In this document: one piece after another, positions 8,321 to 14,880 of the stretch
Position numbering within the stretch: the first letter of the stretch is position 1
Layout of the letters: every line of letters starts with the position of its first letter
Assembly (NCBI RefSeq): GCF_900496975.1
Contig: NZ_UFQC01000004.1
Coordinates: 186,001-250,000 of the forward strand
Direction of reading: 5' to 3'
DNA from: Achromobacter veterisilvae
GTDB taxonomy: Bacteria; Pseudomonadota; Gammaproteobacteria; Burkholderiales; Burkholderiaceae_B
Length of the DNA: 64,000 nt
Notes under the pieces: generated by a model
What the model was told of the DNA's origin: nothing
Seen by the model: the letters and a program-made list of their open reading frames with translations, nothing else
Database searches by the model: none
Translations under genes and position numbers: made by a program

Positions 8321-9126
8321 GCTGCCCTCTCCTGCGCCACGGCGTCGGCCTTGCGCGTTCGCTTGGGCTTGGTCCGCGGTGCAGCCCATTCCCCTTGCTC
8401 CCTGGCGATGGCCAGATGCAGGATCGCCAGCGCGTCGGCGTTGTTGTCGTCCAGCACGCGGTAGCCCCGTGCCTTGGCCTGCGTGACCATTGCATCCTTC
8501 TTGGCTACGCCGGAGCCGGTCCAGTGCTTCTTGATCTGCCCCACACCCAGGGGAACCAGGGTGATGCAATGCTGGTCGGCCACCATCTCCAGCATGGCGC
8601 GAAAGCCACCGTAGGCATGCGCTGCCAGCACCTGGCCCGAGCCGTGGCGCTTAACGTCCTCGAATGCGATCTGCGTGATGTTGTGATGCATGATCGTGGC
8701 CGATAGCCACGCCCGGAAGCGCTGCCATTTCTGGCCGGGCGCCCAGCTCGCGCGCGGCGTGAAATCCTCGGTGCCGTGCAGCAGCGCGGCGTCCCGCCGG
8801 CGCAGCGCCCAGCCCGTCTTGGCCCCCAGGTCCAGAGCCAGAATGTTGATGTTCAGGCCCACCGAGGGCGCCACCCCAGAGCCAGCATTGGCGCGGCTTT
8901 CCGGGATGATCATGCTGCTTTGGGCGCCATCCCGCGCCCAGGGGTCGGCGGCGTCCGTGTTAATTTTTTCGAGGCCAGATGTGGGCCGGCCCGGCGCGCG
9001 CGCGTAGCTGTCCGGGGCGCAGACGAGGCACCCGTCGCAGCCGCGGGCCTGGCACTGCATCGCCGTCCTGGCCAGCGTGCCAGCCATCGGGTCGTAGGGG
9101 TCGGTGAGGTTCGGTGAAGCGTTCAT
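8317..9126 (-). CDS. RuvC-like Holliday-junction nuclease of phage type
   Basis: This encodes 269 residues. From residue 93 it has an RNase H/RuvC fold signature: ILALDLGAKTGWAL (Asp99), IAFEDV (Glu156) and DDNNADALAILHLA (Asp226, Asp227 and Asp231 region), the usual acidic metal-binding set. It would cut branched DNA left by recombination or replication before packaging. The first 90 residues are an extra region with four cysteines (C25, C30, C33, C36), perhaps a small zinc site; a later start cannot be excluded. The start at 9126 shares one base with the upstream stop. Confidence 0.82.
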   Translation of the reverse strand: MNASPNLTDPYDPMAGTLARTAMQCQARGCDGCLVCAPDSYARAPGRPTSGLEKINTDAADPWARDGAQSSMIIPESRANAGSGVAPSVGLNINILALDLGAKTGWALRRRDAALLHGTEDFTPRASWAPGQKWQRFRAWLSATIMHHNITQIAFEDVKRHGSGQVLAAHAYGGFRAMLEMVADQHCITLVPLGVGQIKKHWTGSGVAKKDAMVTQAKARGYRVLDDNNADALAILHLAIAREQGEWAAPRTKPKRTRKADAVAQERAA

Positions 9127-9719
9127 CAGATGGTTTCCTTGGCGGGGAAGTGGCGGGCCAGTTGGTCGATCACCGGCAGCATGGTCTTGGCGCGCGCGTC
9201 GTGGAGAACCTGCTGGCGGTCGTCCAGGTGCATGTCGTCGTAGCCGGGCGGCAGTTCCACGTCACGCAGGCACTTCCAGCCGGGCACCCGGTACACCGTC
9301 CAGCCGAGGGCGGCCAGCTTGCGGTCGCGCGCGGCGTCTTTGCGGGCGTCATGGAACTGCGCGCCGTCGCATTCCAGGGCCACCTTGGAGATGGGATTGC
9401 CGAAGTCGACGAAGAAGCCAGCCACCGGCAGCTGCGGCCACATGGACAGGCCGGCGCGGCGGATGTGATACCAGGCCTCCTGCTCGATCGGCGAAAAGAT
9501 CAGCACCCAGTCGCCGACGGAATACTGGTTTTCGCCATCCCAGCTTTCCAGGCCGGCGTCGACTCGGACCTGGAATTGCCGGTAGGCGCGGCGGATGCGA
9601 GAGAACATCTCGCCCAGGTTGGCGGACCAGGTGGCCTGCTGCAGCGGGTAACGCTGCGACATGCGGCGGTGGTCAAAAAATGCCGGCATGTCCTCGGCGA
9701 CGTGAACGGGCTCTTTCAT
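9126..9719 (-). CDS. Vsr/DUF559-like PD-(D/E)XK endonuclease
   Basis: This encodes 197 residues; the ATG at 9719 overlaps the upstream stop (ATGA). Its core reads FVDFGNPISKVALECDGAQF, HDARKDAARDRKLAALGW, then TVYRVPG. That is the pattern of the Vsr/DUF559 fold: an acidic strand E-C-D-G, a D-x-x-R-D-x-x-L helix and a G-W-x-V-x-R strand. The acidic residues and the Gln/His after them would bind metal. Phage copies may act in recombination or host-DNA cutting; the substrate is unknown. Confidence 0.75.
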   Translation of the reverse strand: MKEPVHVAEDMPAFFDHRRMSQRYPLQQATWSANLGEMFSRIRRAYRQFQVRVDAGLESWDGENQYSVGDWVLIFSPIEQEAWYHIRRAGLSMWPQLPVAGFFVDFGNPISKVALECDGAQFHDARKDAARDRKLAALGWTVYRVPGWKCLRDVELPPGYDDMHLDDRQQVLHDARAKTMLPVIDQLARHFPAKETI

Positions 9720-10192
9720 GCGTCGGTTTCCTCGGGTTGGGTCTGTTCCAGCCAGGTGCTGCCCTGGCCGGCGCGTTTCGGGGTGCCCATGTGTTCCTGG
9801 GGCTGGCGGCACTCGTCGCCCAGCACGCGGAGCATGTGGACGCCCAGGTGGTAGGCGGTTACGCCGCGCACGCTGGGCACCTTCTCCAGCAGGTCGGCGC
9901 GGCCCAGGGCTTTGATGCGATCGCGCACCTTGCTGGTGACGGTGTCGCCCTTGGGACGGCTGACCAGCCAGTAGGCGGCGGTGAACAGGGCCTTGCGGTT
10001 CTGGGCGCGCGCGCTGATGTCGTCGAACTCGGACCGCGGCGCGCCGAAGTGCAGGCGGCAGTGCCAATCCTTGCCACCCTGGGTGCTGGCGCTCATCGTG
10101 CCCGGCAGGCAGCAGCCGAAGGCAGCGCAGACGCCATAGCCCCCGCTTTCGTTGCCGCCCACGGCGGCGCTGGCTTCGGCGTAGCTGCTCAT
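9716..10192 (-). CDS. Hypothetical phage protein
   Basis: This encodes 158 residues, linked by ATGA overlaps to both neighbours. The N-terminal 50 residues contain several cysteines (YGVCAAFGCCLPGT and WHCRLHFG), suggestive of a metal site. The middle (NRKALFTAAYWLVSRPKG, VRDRIKALGRADLLEKVP) is helical. It lies between the P-like protein and the Vsr-like nuclease in the replication/recombination part of the late transcript. I do not recognise the family. Confidence 0.7.
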   Translation of the reverse strand: MSSYAEASAAVGGNESGGYGVCAAFGCCLPGTMSASTQGGKDWHCRLHFGAPRSEFDDISARAQNRKALFTAAYWLVSRPKGDTVTSKVRDRIKALGRADLLEKVPSVRGVTAYHLGVHMLRVLGDECRQPQEHMGTPKRAGQGSTWLEQTQPEETDA

Positions 10193-10959
10193 GCTCGGGC
10201 CCCTTGCTGGTGCTGGGCGACCTTGGCCGCCGTCTCGGCCTTCAGGACGTCGAGGCGGTCACGCTCGGTCTGGCTGGCCGCTTCGGCTTCGCGGCGGCAC
10301 TTCTCAGACGGCGTGATGGCCTTGGCCAGCATCTGGTGCAGCTTGCGGATGTTCTCGGCCGCGACCGCATCGTCGGGGATGCCGGACTCGGCCGCCGGCG
10401 GCGGCAACAGGCCGGCCACGTGCGGCGCGGGCAGTTGGCCCAGATCAACGGCGTGCTGCAAGACGGCCTCGCGCTGCGTGAGGTCATGTCCCAGGGACGC
10501 CACCCAGCGCACCGGGCGCAGTTCCTTGCGAGCCTGCGTCAGCAGCCGGCCGTACGCCGCTTTGAACGCCATGCGGGCGCCGACCTCATCACCGCGGGCC
10601 AGCACCGGCCGCGCAGCGGTGAGCGCTTGGCTGATCTCGTCGGTCCAGACTACCGTGACCGCTTCGTCATCGGCACGCATTGCGATGGCCCATGCCTCGT
10701 CTGCGTCGGGCCGGCCGTCGTTGGCCGCAGCGCCCTCGATCTGCGCGACGATGTGCGCGGGCTGCACCATGGTCTTGAACCGGCCTTCCACCGGGTCGAT
10801 CAAGTGGGCTTGGATGGCCTTCTCGACGATGTGCAGCGGATACCGGCGCACCGCATCGAAGAACAGCAGCTTGGCGCGGTCGCTCAGCACGGGCAGTTGC
10901 CGAAGCGCGGCAACGTCGTCCAGCAGCGCCATGAACGCGTCGAAATCGTCGTCAGACAT
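10189..10959 (-). CDS. Candidate helicase-loader (lambda P-like position) replication protein
   Basis: This encodes 256 residues; the ATG at 10959 lies inside the last codons of the O-like gene. The segment LSDRAKLLFFDAVRRYPLHI, then VEKAIQAHLIDPVEGRFK, is a motif seen in phage replication-module proteins that follow an initiator gene. The C-terminus is helical and charged. In lambda the gene after O is P, which delivers DnaB helicase; the same order here suggests an equivalent job. The function is inferred from order and a weak motif. Confidence 0.6.
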   Translation of the reverse strand: MSDDDFDAFMALLDDVAALRQLPVLSDRAKLLFFDAVRRYPLHIVEKAIQAHLIDPVEGRFKTMVQPAHIVAQIEGAAANDGRPDADEAWAIAMRADDEAVTVVWTDEISQALTAARPVLARGDEVGARMAFKAAYGRLLTQARKELRPVRWVASLGHDLTQREAVLQHAVDLGQLPAPHVAGLLPPPAAESGIPDDAVAAENIRKLHQMLAKAITPSEKCRREAEAASQTERDRLDVLKAETAAKVAQHQQGARA

Positions 10960-11836
10960 CGATGATCTCCTGCTGATTGCGGCGCGCCAGCAACATGCGC
11001 TTGGCCTGCGCGTTGATGGCGGATGCGTCCGCCGGGGGCAAACCGGAACCGGGGCGAGTGTTGACGACCGGCACCTTGGCCCAATTCGCACGGATGGCGT
11101 TCATCAGAGCTTCGTCCCAGTCGACGTAGGCATAGCCGCGCGCCTTGGCGCTGCCGATGAAGTGCTCGAGGTGGCGGTCCAGATGCGTGTGGCCCTTTTC
11201 GGCCGCCCATCGGCGGACACGTTCGGAGAGTCCGAAGCCGTCCGGCAGCTTGGTCTTGCGTTGGGCCTTTTCGGAAGGGGCTCGCGCAGGCGCGCGATTA
11301 CCTGTTCCTATACCTGTTCCTAATACCTGTTCTACCTGTTCTGTAGGGAAAACTGGTACTGCTTCGGGTGGATTTTGGGACTGCTTCCCGGAAAAACTGG
11401 TACTGCTTCCGGAAAAATTGGGACTGCTTCCACCATCCGAAGGTGTCCCAGTTTCGGGACCGCTTAGGGGTTCCAGTTTTGGGACTGCTTCAACGCTGGA
11501 AGCAGTCCCGGATTTGGTACCGCTTCTGACCCTCGAAGCAGTACCAGTTTTGGTATCGCTTGTCGGCTCGGAAAGTTCGTAGACCGTGACCGATTTGGTC
11601 ATGCCGGCGCGGTCGCCGGTGTCGCGCAGTGCGCCGCATTCGACCAGGCGGATGAGGTTGGCGAGGATCGTCTTGCGGTCTTGCCCGGTGTCACGGGCCA
11701 ACTGCGTGACGGACGGATAGGCCGTCCAGGGTCGCTGATCCTTGTGCGCATAGTGCGCCATCACCGTCAGGATTTGCTTTGCCGGTGCGTGGCTGATGGG
11801 CTGGCTCAGCGCCCATTCGACGGCCTGGTGGCTCAT
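10952..11836 (-). CDS. Phage replication initiator (lambda O-like) with internal origin
   Basis: This encodes 294 residues; the ATG at 11836 follows AGGAGG. Residues 1-90 form a winged-helix domain of the replication-initiator/helix_turn_helix_36 kind (AVEWALSQPISHAPAKQILT, then AYPSVTQLARDTGQDRKTIL). A long low-complexity linker (about residues 90-185: repeated GTAS, EAVP, SGSS) carries the iteron-like DNA repeats described separately. The C-terminal domain (WAAEKGHTHLDRHLEHFIGS, ARGYAYVDWDEALMNAIRAN) matches the end of O-like primosome organisers. This initiator probably binds the repeats inside its own gene. Confidence 0.8.
   Translation of the reverse strand: MSHQAVEWALSQPISHAPAKQILTVMAHYAHKDQRPWTAYPSVTQLARDTGQDRKTILANLIRLVECGALRDTGDRAGMTKSVTVYELSEPTSDTKTGTASRVRSGTKSGTASSVEAVPKLEPLSGPETGTPSDGGSSPNFSGSSTSFSGKQSQNPPEAVPVFPTEQVEQVLGTGIGTGNRAPARAPSEKAQRKTKLPDGFGLSERVRRWAAEKGHTHLDRHLEHFIGSAKARGYAYVDWDEALMNAIRANWAKVPVVNTRPGSGLPPADASAINAQAKRMLLARRNQQEIIDV
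11299..11341 (+). repeat. Second short direct repeat next to the iterons (TACCTGTTC x4)
   Basis: TACCTGTTC occurs at 11299, 11311, 11324 and 11333. On the coding strand the copies fall in two codon phases (GAA-CAG-GTA and GGA-ACA-GGT), again indicating selection on DNA. The stretch contains more A and T than its surroundings and adjoins the 13-bp repeat array, as the AT-rich unwinding region adjoins iterons in lambda-type origins. Confidence 0.5.
11353..11561 (+). other. Iteron-like origin of replication inside the initiator gene
   Basis: Ten copies of a 13-bp sequence close to TTGGGACTGCTTC / CTGGTACTGCTTC occur here: direct at 11353, 11375, 11397, 11418, 11454, 11479, 11514 and 11550, and inverted at 11499 and 11535 (first base of each). 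The repeat is read in all three codon phases of the overlapping gene: Glu-Ala-Val-Pro at 11479, Ser-Ser-Pro at 11418, Lys-Gln-Ser-Gln at 11375. The conservation is therefore of DNA, not of peptide. Lambda ori has the same location within O. Confidence 0.72.
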
Positions 11837-12315
11837 GCCGCCTCCTGCAGCTTGCTGGCGCGCACGGGCAGCCAGCAGTTGTATGCCCACTCCCACGTGG
11901 CGCGCTTGATGTCGCGGTCAATCCCACTCTGGTCGTACAGCGCGTGGCAGAAATGGCACGCTGGAACGCTGAAGCGGTCAGGAACCTTCAGGCCCATGCC
12001 CTTCCCTTCGTTCTGGTGGGCTGGCACGACCGTAGGGTCGCCCTCGTAGCTCTTGCAGCCGGCGAAGTTCAGGTAGCAGCATTCGCCGCGGCACGCGGCC
12101 AGGTACTTGGGTTCGTGGCCGGCGCGCTTCTTCGGCGCGCGGCGCTTGATGGGGGACCTCGACAGGGGTGTCGAGCCCTTCGGCATCGGGGTCTTGCGGG
12201 TCAGCGGTGTGGATCTCATAAGGGCAGTCTGGCGCGGGAGGGGTGTCGAAATCTCGACTTTTTGCATTCGCCCACTGTCCCGCAGACCGGTAGTCGGAAT
12301 CCCGTCTTTTTTCAT
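11833..12315 (-). CDS. YbcO/DUF1364-type putative nuclease
   Basis: This encodes 160 residues, with ATGA overlaps at both ends. The C-terminal 90 residues (CRGECCYLNFAGCKSYEG ... VPAHQNEGKGMGLKVPDRF ... PACHFCHALYDQSG) match the DUF1364/YbcO family: an HNH-like fold with a Cys-rich zinc site and a catalytic His in the AHxNEG motif. The first 65 residues are basic and proline-rich (TPLTRKTPMPKGSTPLSRSP). It sits next to NinB, as recombination genes do in lambdoid nin regions. Confidence 0.8.
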   Translation of the reverse strand: MKKDGIPTTGLRDSGRMQKVEISTPLPRQTALMRSTPLTRKTPMPKGSTPLSRSPIKRRAPKKRAGHEPKYLAACRGECCYLNFAGCKSYEGDPTVVPAHQNEGKGMGLKVPDRFSVPACHFCHALYDQSGIDRDIKRATWEWAYNCWLPVRASKLQEAA

Positions 12316-12770
12316 GGCCGGCCCCCTTGCGTACGGAACTCGACGCCCAGTTCAGCGCCGGCGGCTTCCACCTGGGTCAGGTATTGGGCCATGCCCTTGA
12401 CGGTCAGCATGGTGGTGCTGCCCACCAGCGCACGGTCACCGCGCGGGGTGATCTGCCACTTCACGTAGCCGTCCAGGCAAAGCTCGGGGTCGAACTGTTC
12501 GGGCAGGTATTCACGCTTGAAATGCTCGTGCCAGGCCTCGGCGGTGAAGCGCTTGCCGCCCACCCAGGCCTGTTCGGCAATGTCAGCCAGCGGCCCGACC
12601 CACATAAGCGCGTTCTGGCTCATCTTGCGCGGCTTGACGCGCTCGCGTACGACGACCTCGATAGGGTTCTCCGGATCCAGCGGCAAATTGCGCAGGAAGG
12701 CCTGGGCGGCGTCGTGTTGGCTGAAGCTCAACAACAAGAACGTCTTGGGGTTCAAGAGACGTTGGCGCAT
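12312..12770 (-). CDS. ninB: NinB-family recombination protein
   Basis: This encodes 152 residues. The ATG at 12770 shares its A with the TGA of the upstream small gene. The core RVKPRKMSQNALMWVGPLAD, IAEQAWVGGKRFTAEAWHEH and FKREYLPE match the NinB (Orf) family, which binds single-stranded DNA and assists Red-type recombination in lambda. The C-terminal MLTVKGMAQYLTQVEAAGAE is also usual for the family. Length is normal. Confidence 0.88.
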   Translation of the reverse strand: MRQRLLNPKTFLLLSFSQHDAAQAFLRNLPLDPENPIEVVVRERVKPRKMSQNALMWVGPLADIAEQAWVGGKRFTAEAWHEHFKREYLPEQFDPELCLDGYVKWQITPRGDRALVGSTTMLTVKGMAQYLTQVEAAGAELGVEFRTQGGRP

Positions 12771-12949
12771 CAATGCCTCGTCGAGAAGGCTGTGTGGCGG
12801 CCAATCACCAGGAAGGCCTCACGCAGTTGGGGGTTCAAGTCTTCGCGCAGCATCATTTCCTCGTAGGCCTTGGCGCGGTCCCAGTTGTGCAGGCGTAGCG
12901 CTTCCTCGAAGGCGCGCTTGGTGATGGCCAGGGCTTCGTCATAGCTCAT
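12770..12949 (-). CDS. Small hypothetical phage protein
   Basis: This encodes 59 residues (MSYDEALAITKRAFEEALRL ... DRAKAYEEMMLREDLNPQLR ...). It is largely helical and charged. The start overlaps the upstream stop as ATGA and its TGA overlaps the NinB start by one base, so it fills the interval exactly and is probably translated in a coupled chain. I know no family for it. Confidence 0.7.
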   Translation of the reverse strand: MSYDEALAITKRAFEEALRLHNWDRAKAYEEMMLREDLNPQLREAFLVIGRHTAFSTRH

Positions 12950-13320
12950 GCGGCCCTCTGGGCGATGACTTCTTCCATGATCGTCAGCCGGCCCAGGTGG
13001 TTCAGGTACTGGCGGATGCCATGGTTACCCACGGCTTCCTCGAATGCGTCGATGCAGTCGGCCGGAAGGTCCAGCCGCGGGCGCTTCTTGGCATCCAGAG
13101 GCTCGGGGTGCAGGTAGCTGCTCACGTGCGGCGCGTACAGGCCGCATTCCTCGGCTAGGCTGCGCTGGGTCATGTTGGGCCGCGCCCGGTGTTCCCAGGC
13201 GAGGCGCACGGCCTCGCGGAAGGTCTTGCAAGCCGCCACAGCAGATAGCGGCAGGAATCGCTTTCCGGCGGGCGCCGGGAACGTACTGGCGCCATAGACA
13301 ACTGCGGAATGGGTGTGCAC
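12946..13320 (-). CDS. Putative HTH regulator of the leftward phage transcript
   Basis: This encodes 124 residues from a GTG at 13320, which has a good Shine-Dalgarno sequence (AAAGGAAG) eight bases upstream; no ATG in the first 49 residues competes. TFREAVRLAWEHRARPNMTQ, RSLAEECGLYAPHVSSYL looks like a helix-turn-helix with an N-terminal helical lead. It is the first gene after the opposed pair at 13417-13891 and occupies the position of cII in lambda. A regulatory role is inferred. Confidence 0.6.
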   Translation of the reverse strand: MHTHSAVVYGASTFPAPAGKRFLPLSAVAACKTFREAVRLAWEHRARPNMTQRSLAEECGLYAPHVSSYLHPEPLDAKKRPRLDLPADCIDAFEEAVGNHGIRQYLNHLGRLTIMEEVIAQRAA

Positions 13321-13416
13321 TTCGCTTCCTTTAGGAAAAAATCATCGGGTTACAACGTGAGTTACAGCGTGGACTCGGGCAAAAATTTTTCGTACCGACA
13401 ACGTGATACGAACGAA
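13321..13416. promoter_or_regulatory. Divergent control region between the 13320 leftward and 13417 rightward genes
   Basis: These 96 bp separate divergent starts. The nonamer ACAACGTGA occurs twice in direct orientation (13352-13360 and 13398-13406), each followed within four bases by TAC, and a perfect AAAAATTTTT block lies between them. These are candidate regulator sites; I cannot name the protein that binds. Confidence 0.35.
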
Positions 13417-13581
13417 ATGACCGAAACCGAAAAGCTGCTGCAACACGCCCAGGACATCGCCCGCCGGACCTTCGTGGATCCGAGCGAGGCCGCGGTGCTG
13501 GCCATCTTCGAAGAGTTGCGCATCGAGCGCGACCGCATGGCCTGGGCCACCGATGGGCGCGACAGCGCGGCGGTGCACTGA
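13417..13581 (+). CDS. Small hypothetical phage protein
   Basis: This encodes 54 residues (MTETEKLLQHAQDIARRTFV ... PSEAAVLAIFEELRIERDRM ...), acidic and helical. It runs rightward against the main leftward transcript, and no strong Shine-Dalgarno sequence precedes the ATG. It might pair functionally with the next rightward gene at 13697, but there is no direct sign of its job. Confidence 0.5.
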   Translation: MTETEKLLQHAQDIARRTFVDPSEAAVLAIFEELRIERDRMAWATDGRDSAAVH

Positions 13582-13603
13582 GCCATGGCGGCCCGAAACT
13601 GGC

Positions 13604-13696
13604 GAGAACCCCTTCCTGCGGCTACGATCGGCGTTGCCCGGGTTGCCCGGGCGTGGGTACCAACCACTACCAACTTTCCCCACAGGAGGGGTTCTC
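13604..13696 (+). promoter_or_regulatory. Inverted repeat able to mask the Shine-Dalgarno sequence of the 13697 gene
   Basis: GAGAACCCCTTCCTG (13604-13618) is complementary, with one bulged T, to CAGGAGGGGTTCTC (13683-13696). The second arm contains the whole AGGAGG ribosome-binding site and reaches the base before the ATG. In an RNA spanning both arms, a 14-bp stem would hide that site. Confidence 0.5.
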
Positions 13697-13891
13697 ATGA
13701 CGACGGTGACGAAGTTCTTCGAGGACAACATCAAACGCCTCGGCTCGGCAGATCGCGATCCACTCGCGTGGAACCTGAATTGCGGGCTGTTTGCCCTCGC
13801 GAAGCAGATGGACGAGATCGAACAGCGCCAGCGCGCGACAGAACGTGCGCTTCAAGATCTCGCCGCCCAGATTCGAGTTCAGACGCGGTAA
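13697..13891 (+). CDS. Small coiled-coil phage protein
   Basis: This encodes 64 residues (MTTVTKFFEDNIKRLGSADR ... LAKQMDEIEQRQRATERALQ ...). The second half is a heptad-like amphipathic helix, probably a coiled coil for dimerisation. The ATG at 13697 has a strong AGGAGG seven bases upstream, but that site lies in an inverted repeat (see the preceding element). It runs rightward towards the Cro-side leftward genes and ends 125 bp before the zinc-ribbon gene. Unknown family. Confidence 0.65.
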   Translation: MTTVTKFFEDNIKRLGSADRDPLAWNLNCGLFALAKQMDEIEQRQRATERALQDLAAQIRVQTR

Positions 13892-14016
13892 ACAGGTGCG
13901 CCCCAGGGTTGCAGCGCAGCTCTTCCTTCAGCACCGCTGCCACCCTGGGCCCGTCTCTCCGCTGTTGCAGCTTGAGCGCCGGACGTATCAACGCCAGCAG
14001 GAAGCGCGCGTATAGC

Positions 14017-14202
14017 TCACGCATGGCTCGGCTCCTGCTGGGCCGACTGTGCGGGGAGCGCCATCAGGGCCTTCGATGCGCAGTCTCGGCAGATGTGATG
14101 GGTTGCCTCTGCGCCCAAGGGCTTGGCCGAGAACAGGGAGACCTCCCACTGGTGGCGGCCGCAGAAGTCGCAGACCCACGCGGCAACAGGTTTGAGGCTC
14201 AT
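14017..14202 (-). CDS. Small zinc-ribbon phage protein downstream of the Cro-like gene
   Basis: This encodes 61 residues. Two CxxC pairs (C11/C14 in VCDFCGRHQW and C38/C41 in HICRDCASKA) make a typical zinc ribbon. Its ATG follows the Cro-like TAG with no spacer, so the two are one operon. Such small zinc proteins accompany immunity regions of many temperate phages. Its partner or target is not known. Confidence 0.7.
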   Translation of the reverse strand: MSLKPVAAWVCDFCGRHQWEVSLFSAKPLGAEATHHICRDCASKALMALPAQSAQQEPSHA

Positions 14203-14397
14203 CTACGCCGCCTCCTGCTTCGCTGCAGCGGGAAAGGCCTCAGGCCTAATGGCCTGCAGGTACATCCGGCGCGCAGACGGGATTCCCTCTTTGCGCCAGT
14301 CAGACACCGAGGGCGGCTTCACCCTGCACAGGCGGGCGACGGCTACGGTTCCACCAAGCGCGTCGATGATTTCGGAGTCGGGGTGTTTGGTATCCAT
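14203..14397 (-). CDS. Cro/YdaS-like DNA-binding protein
   Basis: This encodes 64 residues. IIDALGGTVAVARLCRVKPP then SVSDWRKEGIPSARRMYL is the short helix-turn-helix of the Cro/YdaS family, including the characteristic WRKxGIP ending. It is transcribed away from the repressor gene, with three TTAGC operators between them, as cro is in lambda. I use the ATG at 14397. A promoter TTGCAT-18 bp-TAAATA on this strand would start transcription only a few bases before the ATG, so the message may be leaderless or nearly so. Confidence 0.82.
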   Translation of the reverse strand: MDTKHPDSEIIDALGGTVAVARLCRVKPPSVSDWRKEGIPSARRMYLQAIRPEAFPAAAKQEAA

Positions 14398-14406
14398 GGC
14401 CAATAT

Positions 14407-14469
14407 TTAGCCATAGCTAAGATAACAATGCAAGCCATGGCTAACATTTACACAATTAGCATTAGCTAA
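14407..14469. promoter_or_regulatory. Operator cluster OR: three TTAGC palindromes between cro-like and repressor genes
   Basis: Three imperfect palindromes of 14 bp occur: TTAGCCATAGCTAA (14407-14420), CAAGCCATGGCTAA (14431-14444) and TTAGCATTAGCTAA (14456-14469). Their centres are 24 and 25 bp apart, about the spacing of lambda OR1-3. The last operator touches the repressor start codon and the first lies just upstream of the Cro-like ATG, so occupancy would control both divergent promoters. Confidence 0.8.
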
Positions 14470-14832
14470 ATGAGCACACTCTCTGAACGCCTCTCTGAGG
14501 CCATGGCAGAAGCCGGCGTGACCGCCGCCGATCTCGCACGCGCCACGGGCACCAAGGCTCCGTCCGTCCATAAATGGGTACACGGCCAGACCAAGAATAT
14601 TCGCGGTGCCAACCTTGTTGCAGCAGCCCAACTTCTCAACGTCAACGAAGCGTGGCTCGCGGATGGGCATGGTCCCAAGACGCGTAATGCTGCGCCGGAC
14701 TTGTGGCCTTTTCCCACCATCAGCGCATCAGAGTTCGCGCAGCTCTCCCAGGCAGATAAAGACGACATCGTTGCGCTCATCGAAACGAAGATCTCTCGGC
14801 TCCGGAAAAACGCTTCGCCGCGATCGGCGTAG
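14470..14832 (+). CDS. Prophage CI-type repressor (short form, no peptidase domain)
   Basis: This encodes 120 residues. The first 65 residues are an XRE helix-turn-helix (LSEAMAEAGVTAADLARATG, TKAPSVHKWVHGQTKNIRGA, then NVNEAWLADGHGP). The rest is a short charged helix (LSQADKDDIVALIETKISRL) probably for oligomerisation. The LexA/CI-like self-cleavage domain is absent, so induction must differ from RecA-driven cleavage. No Shine-Dalgarno sequence precedes the ATG, which directly abuts an operator. This fits a leaderless maintenance transcript like lambda PRM, though the transcript start is not proven. Confidence 0.85.
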   Translation: MSTLSERLSEAMAEAGVTAADLARATGTKAPSVHKWVHGQTKNIRGANLVAAAQLLNVNEAWLADGHGPKTRNAAPDLWPFPTISASEFAQLSQADKDDIVALIETKISRLRKNASPRSA

Positions 14833-14880
14833 CAACGGTCTAGCCCCACCACGGTTCGTTTAGCAAACGACCTCCAGCGT

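Noticed and set aside
13731-14024. Leftward 97-residue frame starting at the end of the zinc-ribbon gene
   Set aside because: The ATG at 14024 overlaps the previous stop by 8 bp, which is suggestive, but over half of the frame is antisense to the better supported gene at 13697-13891 and the protein lacks features.
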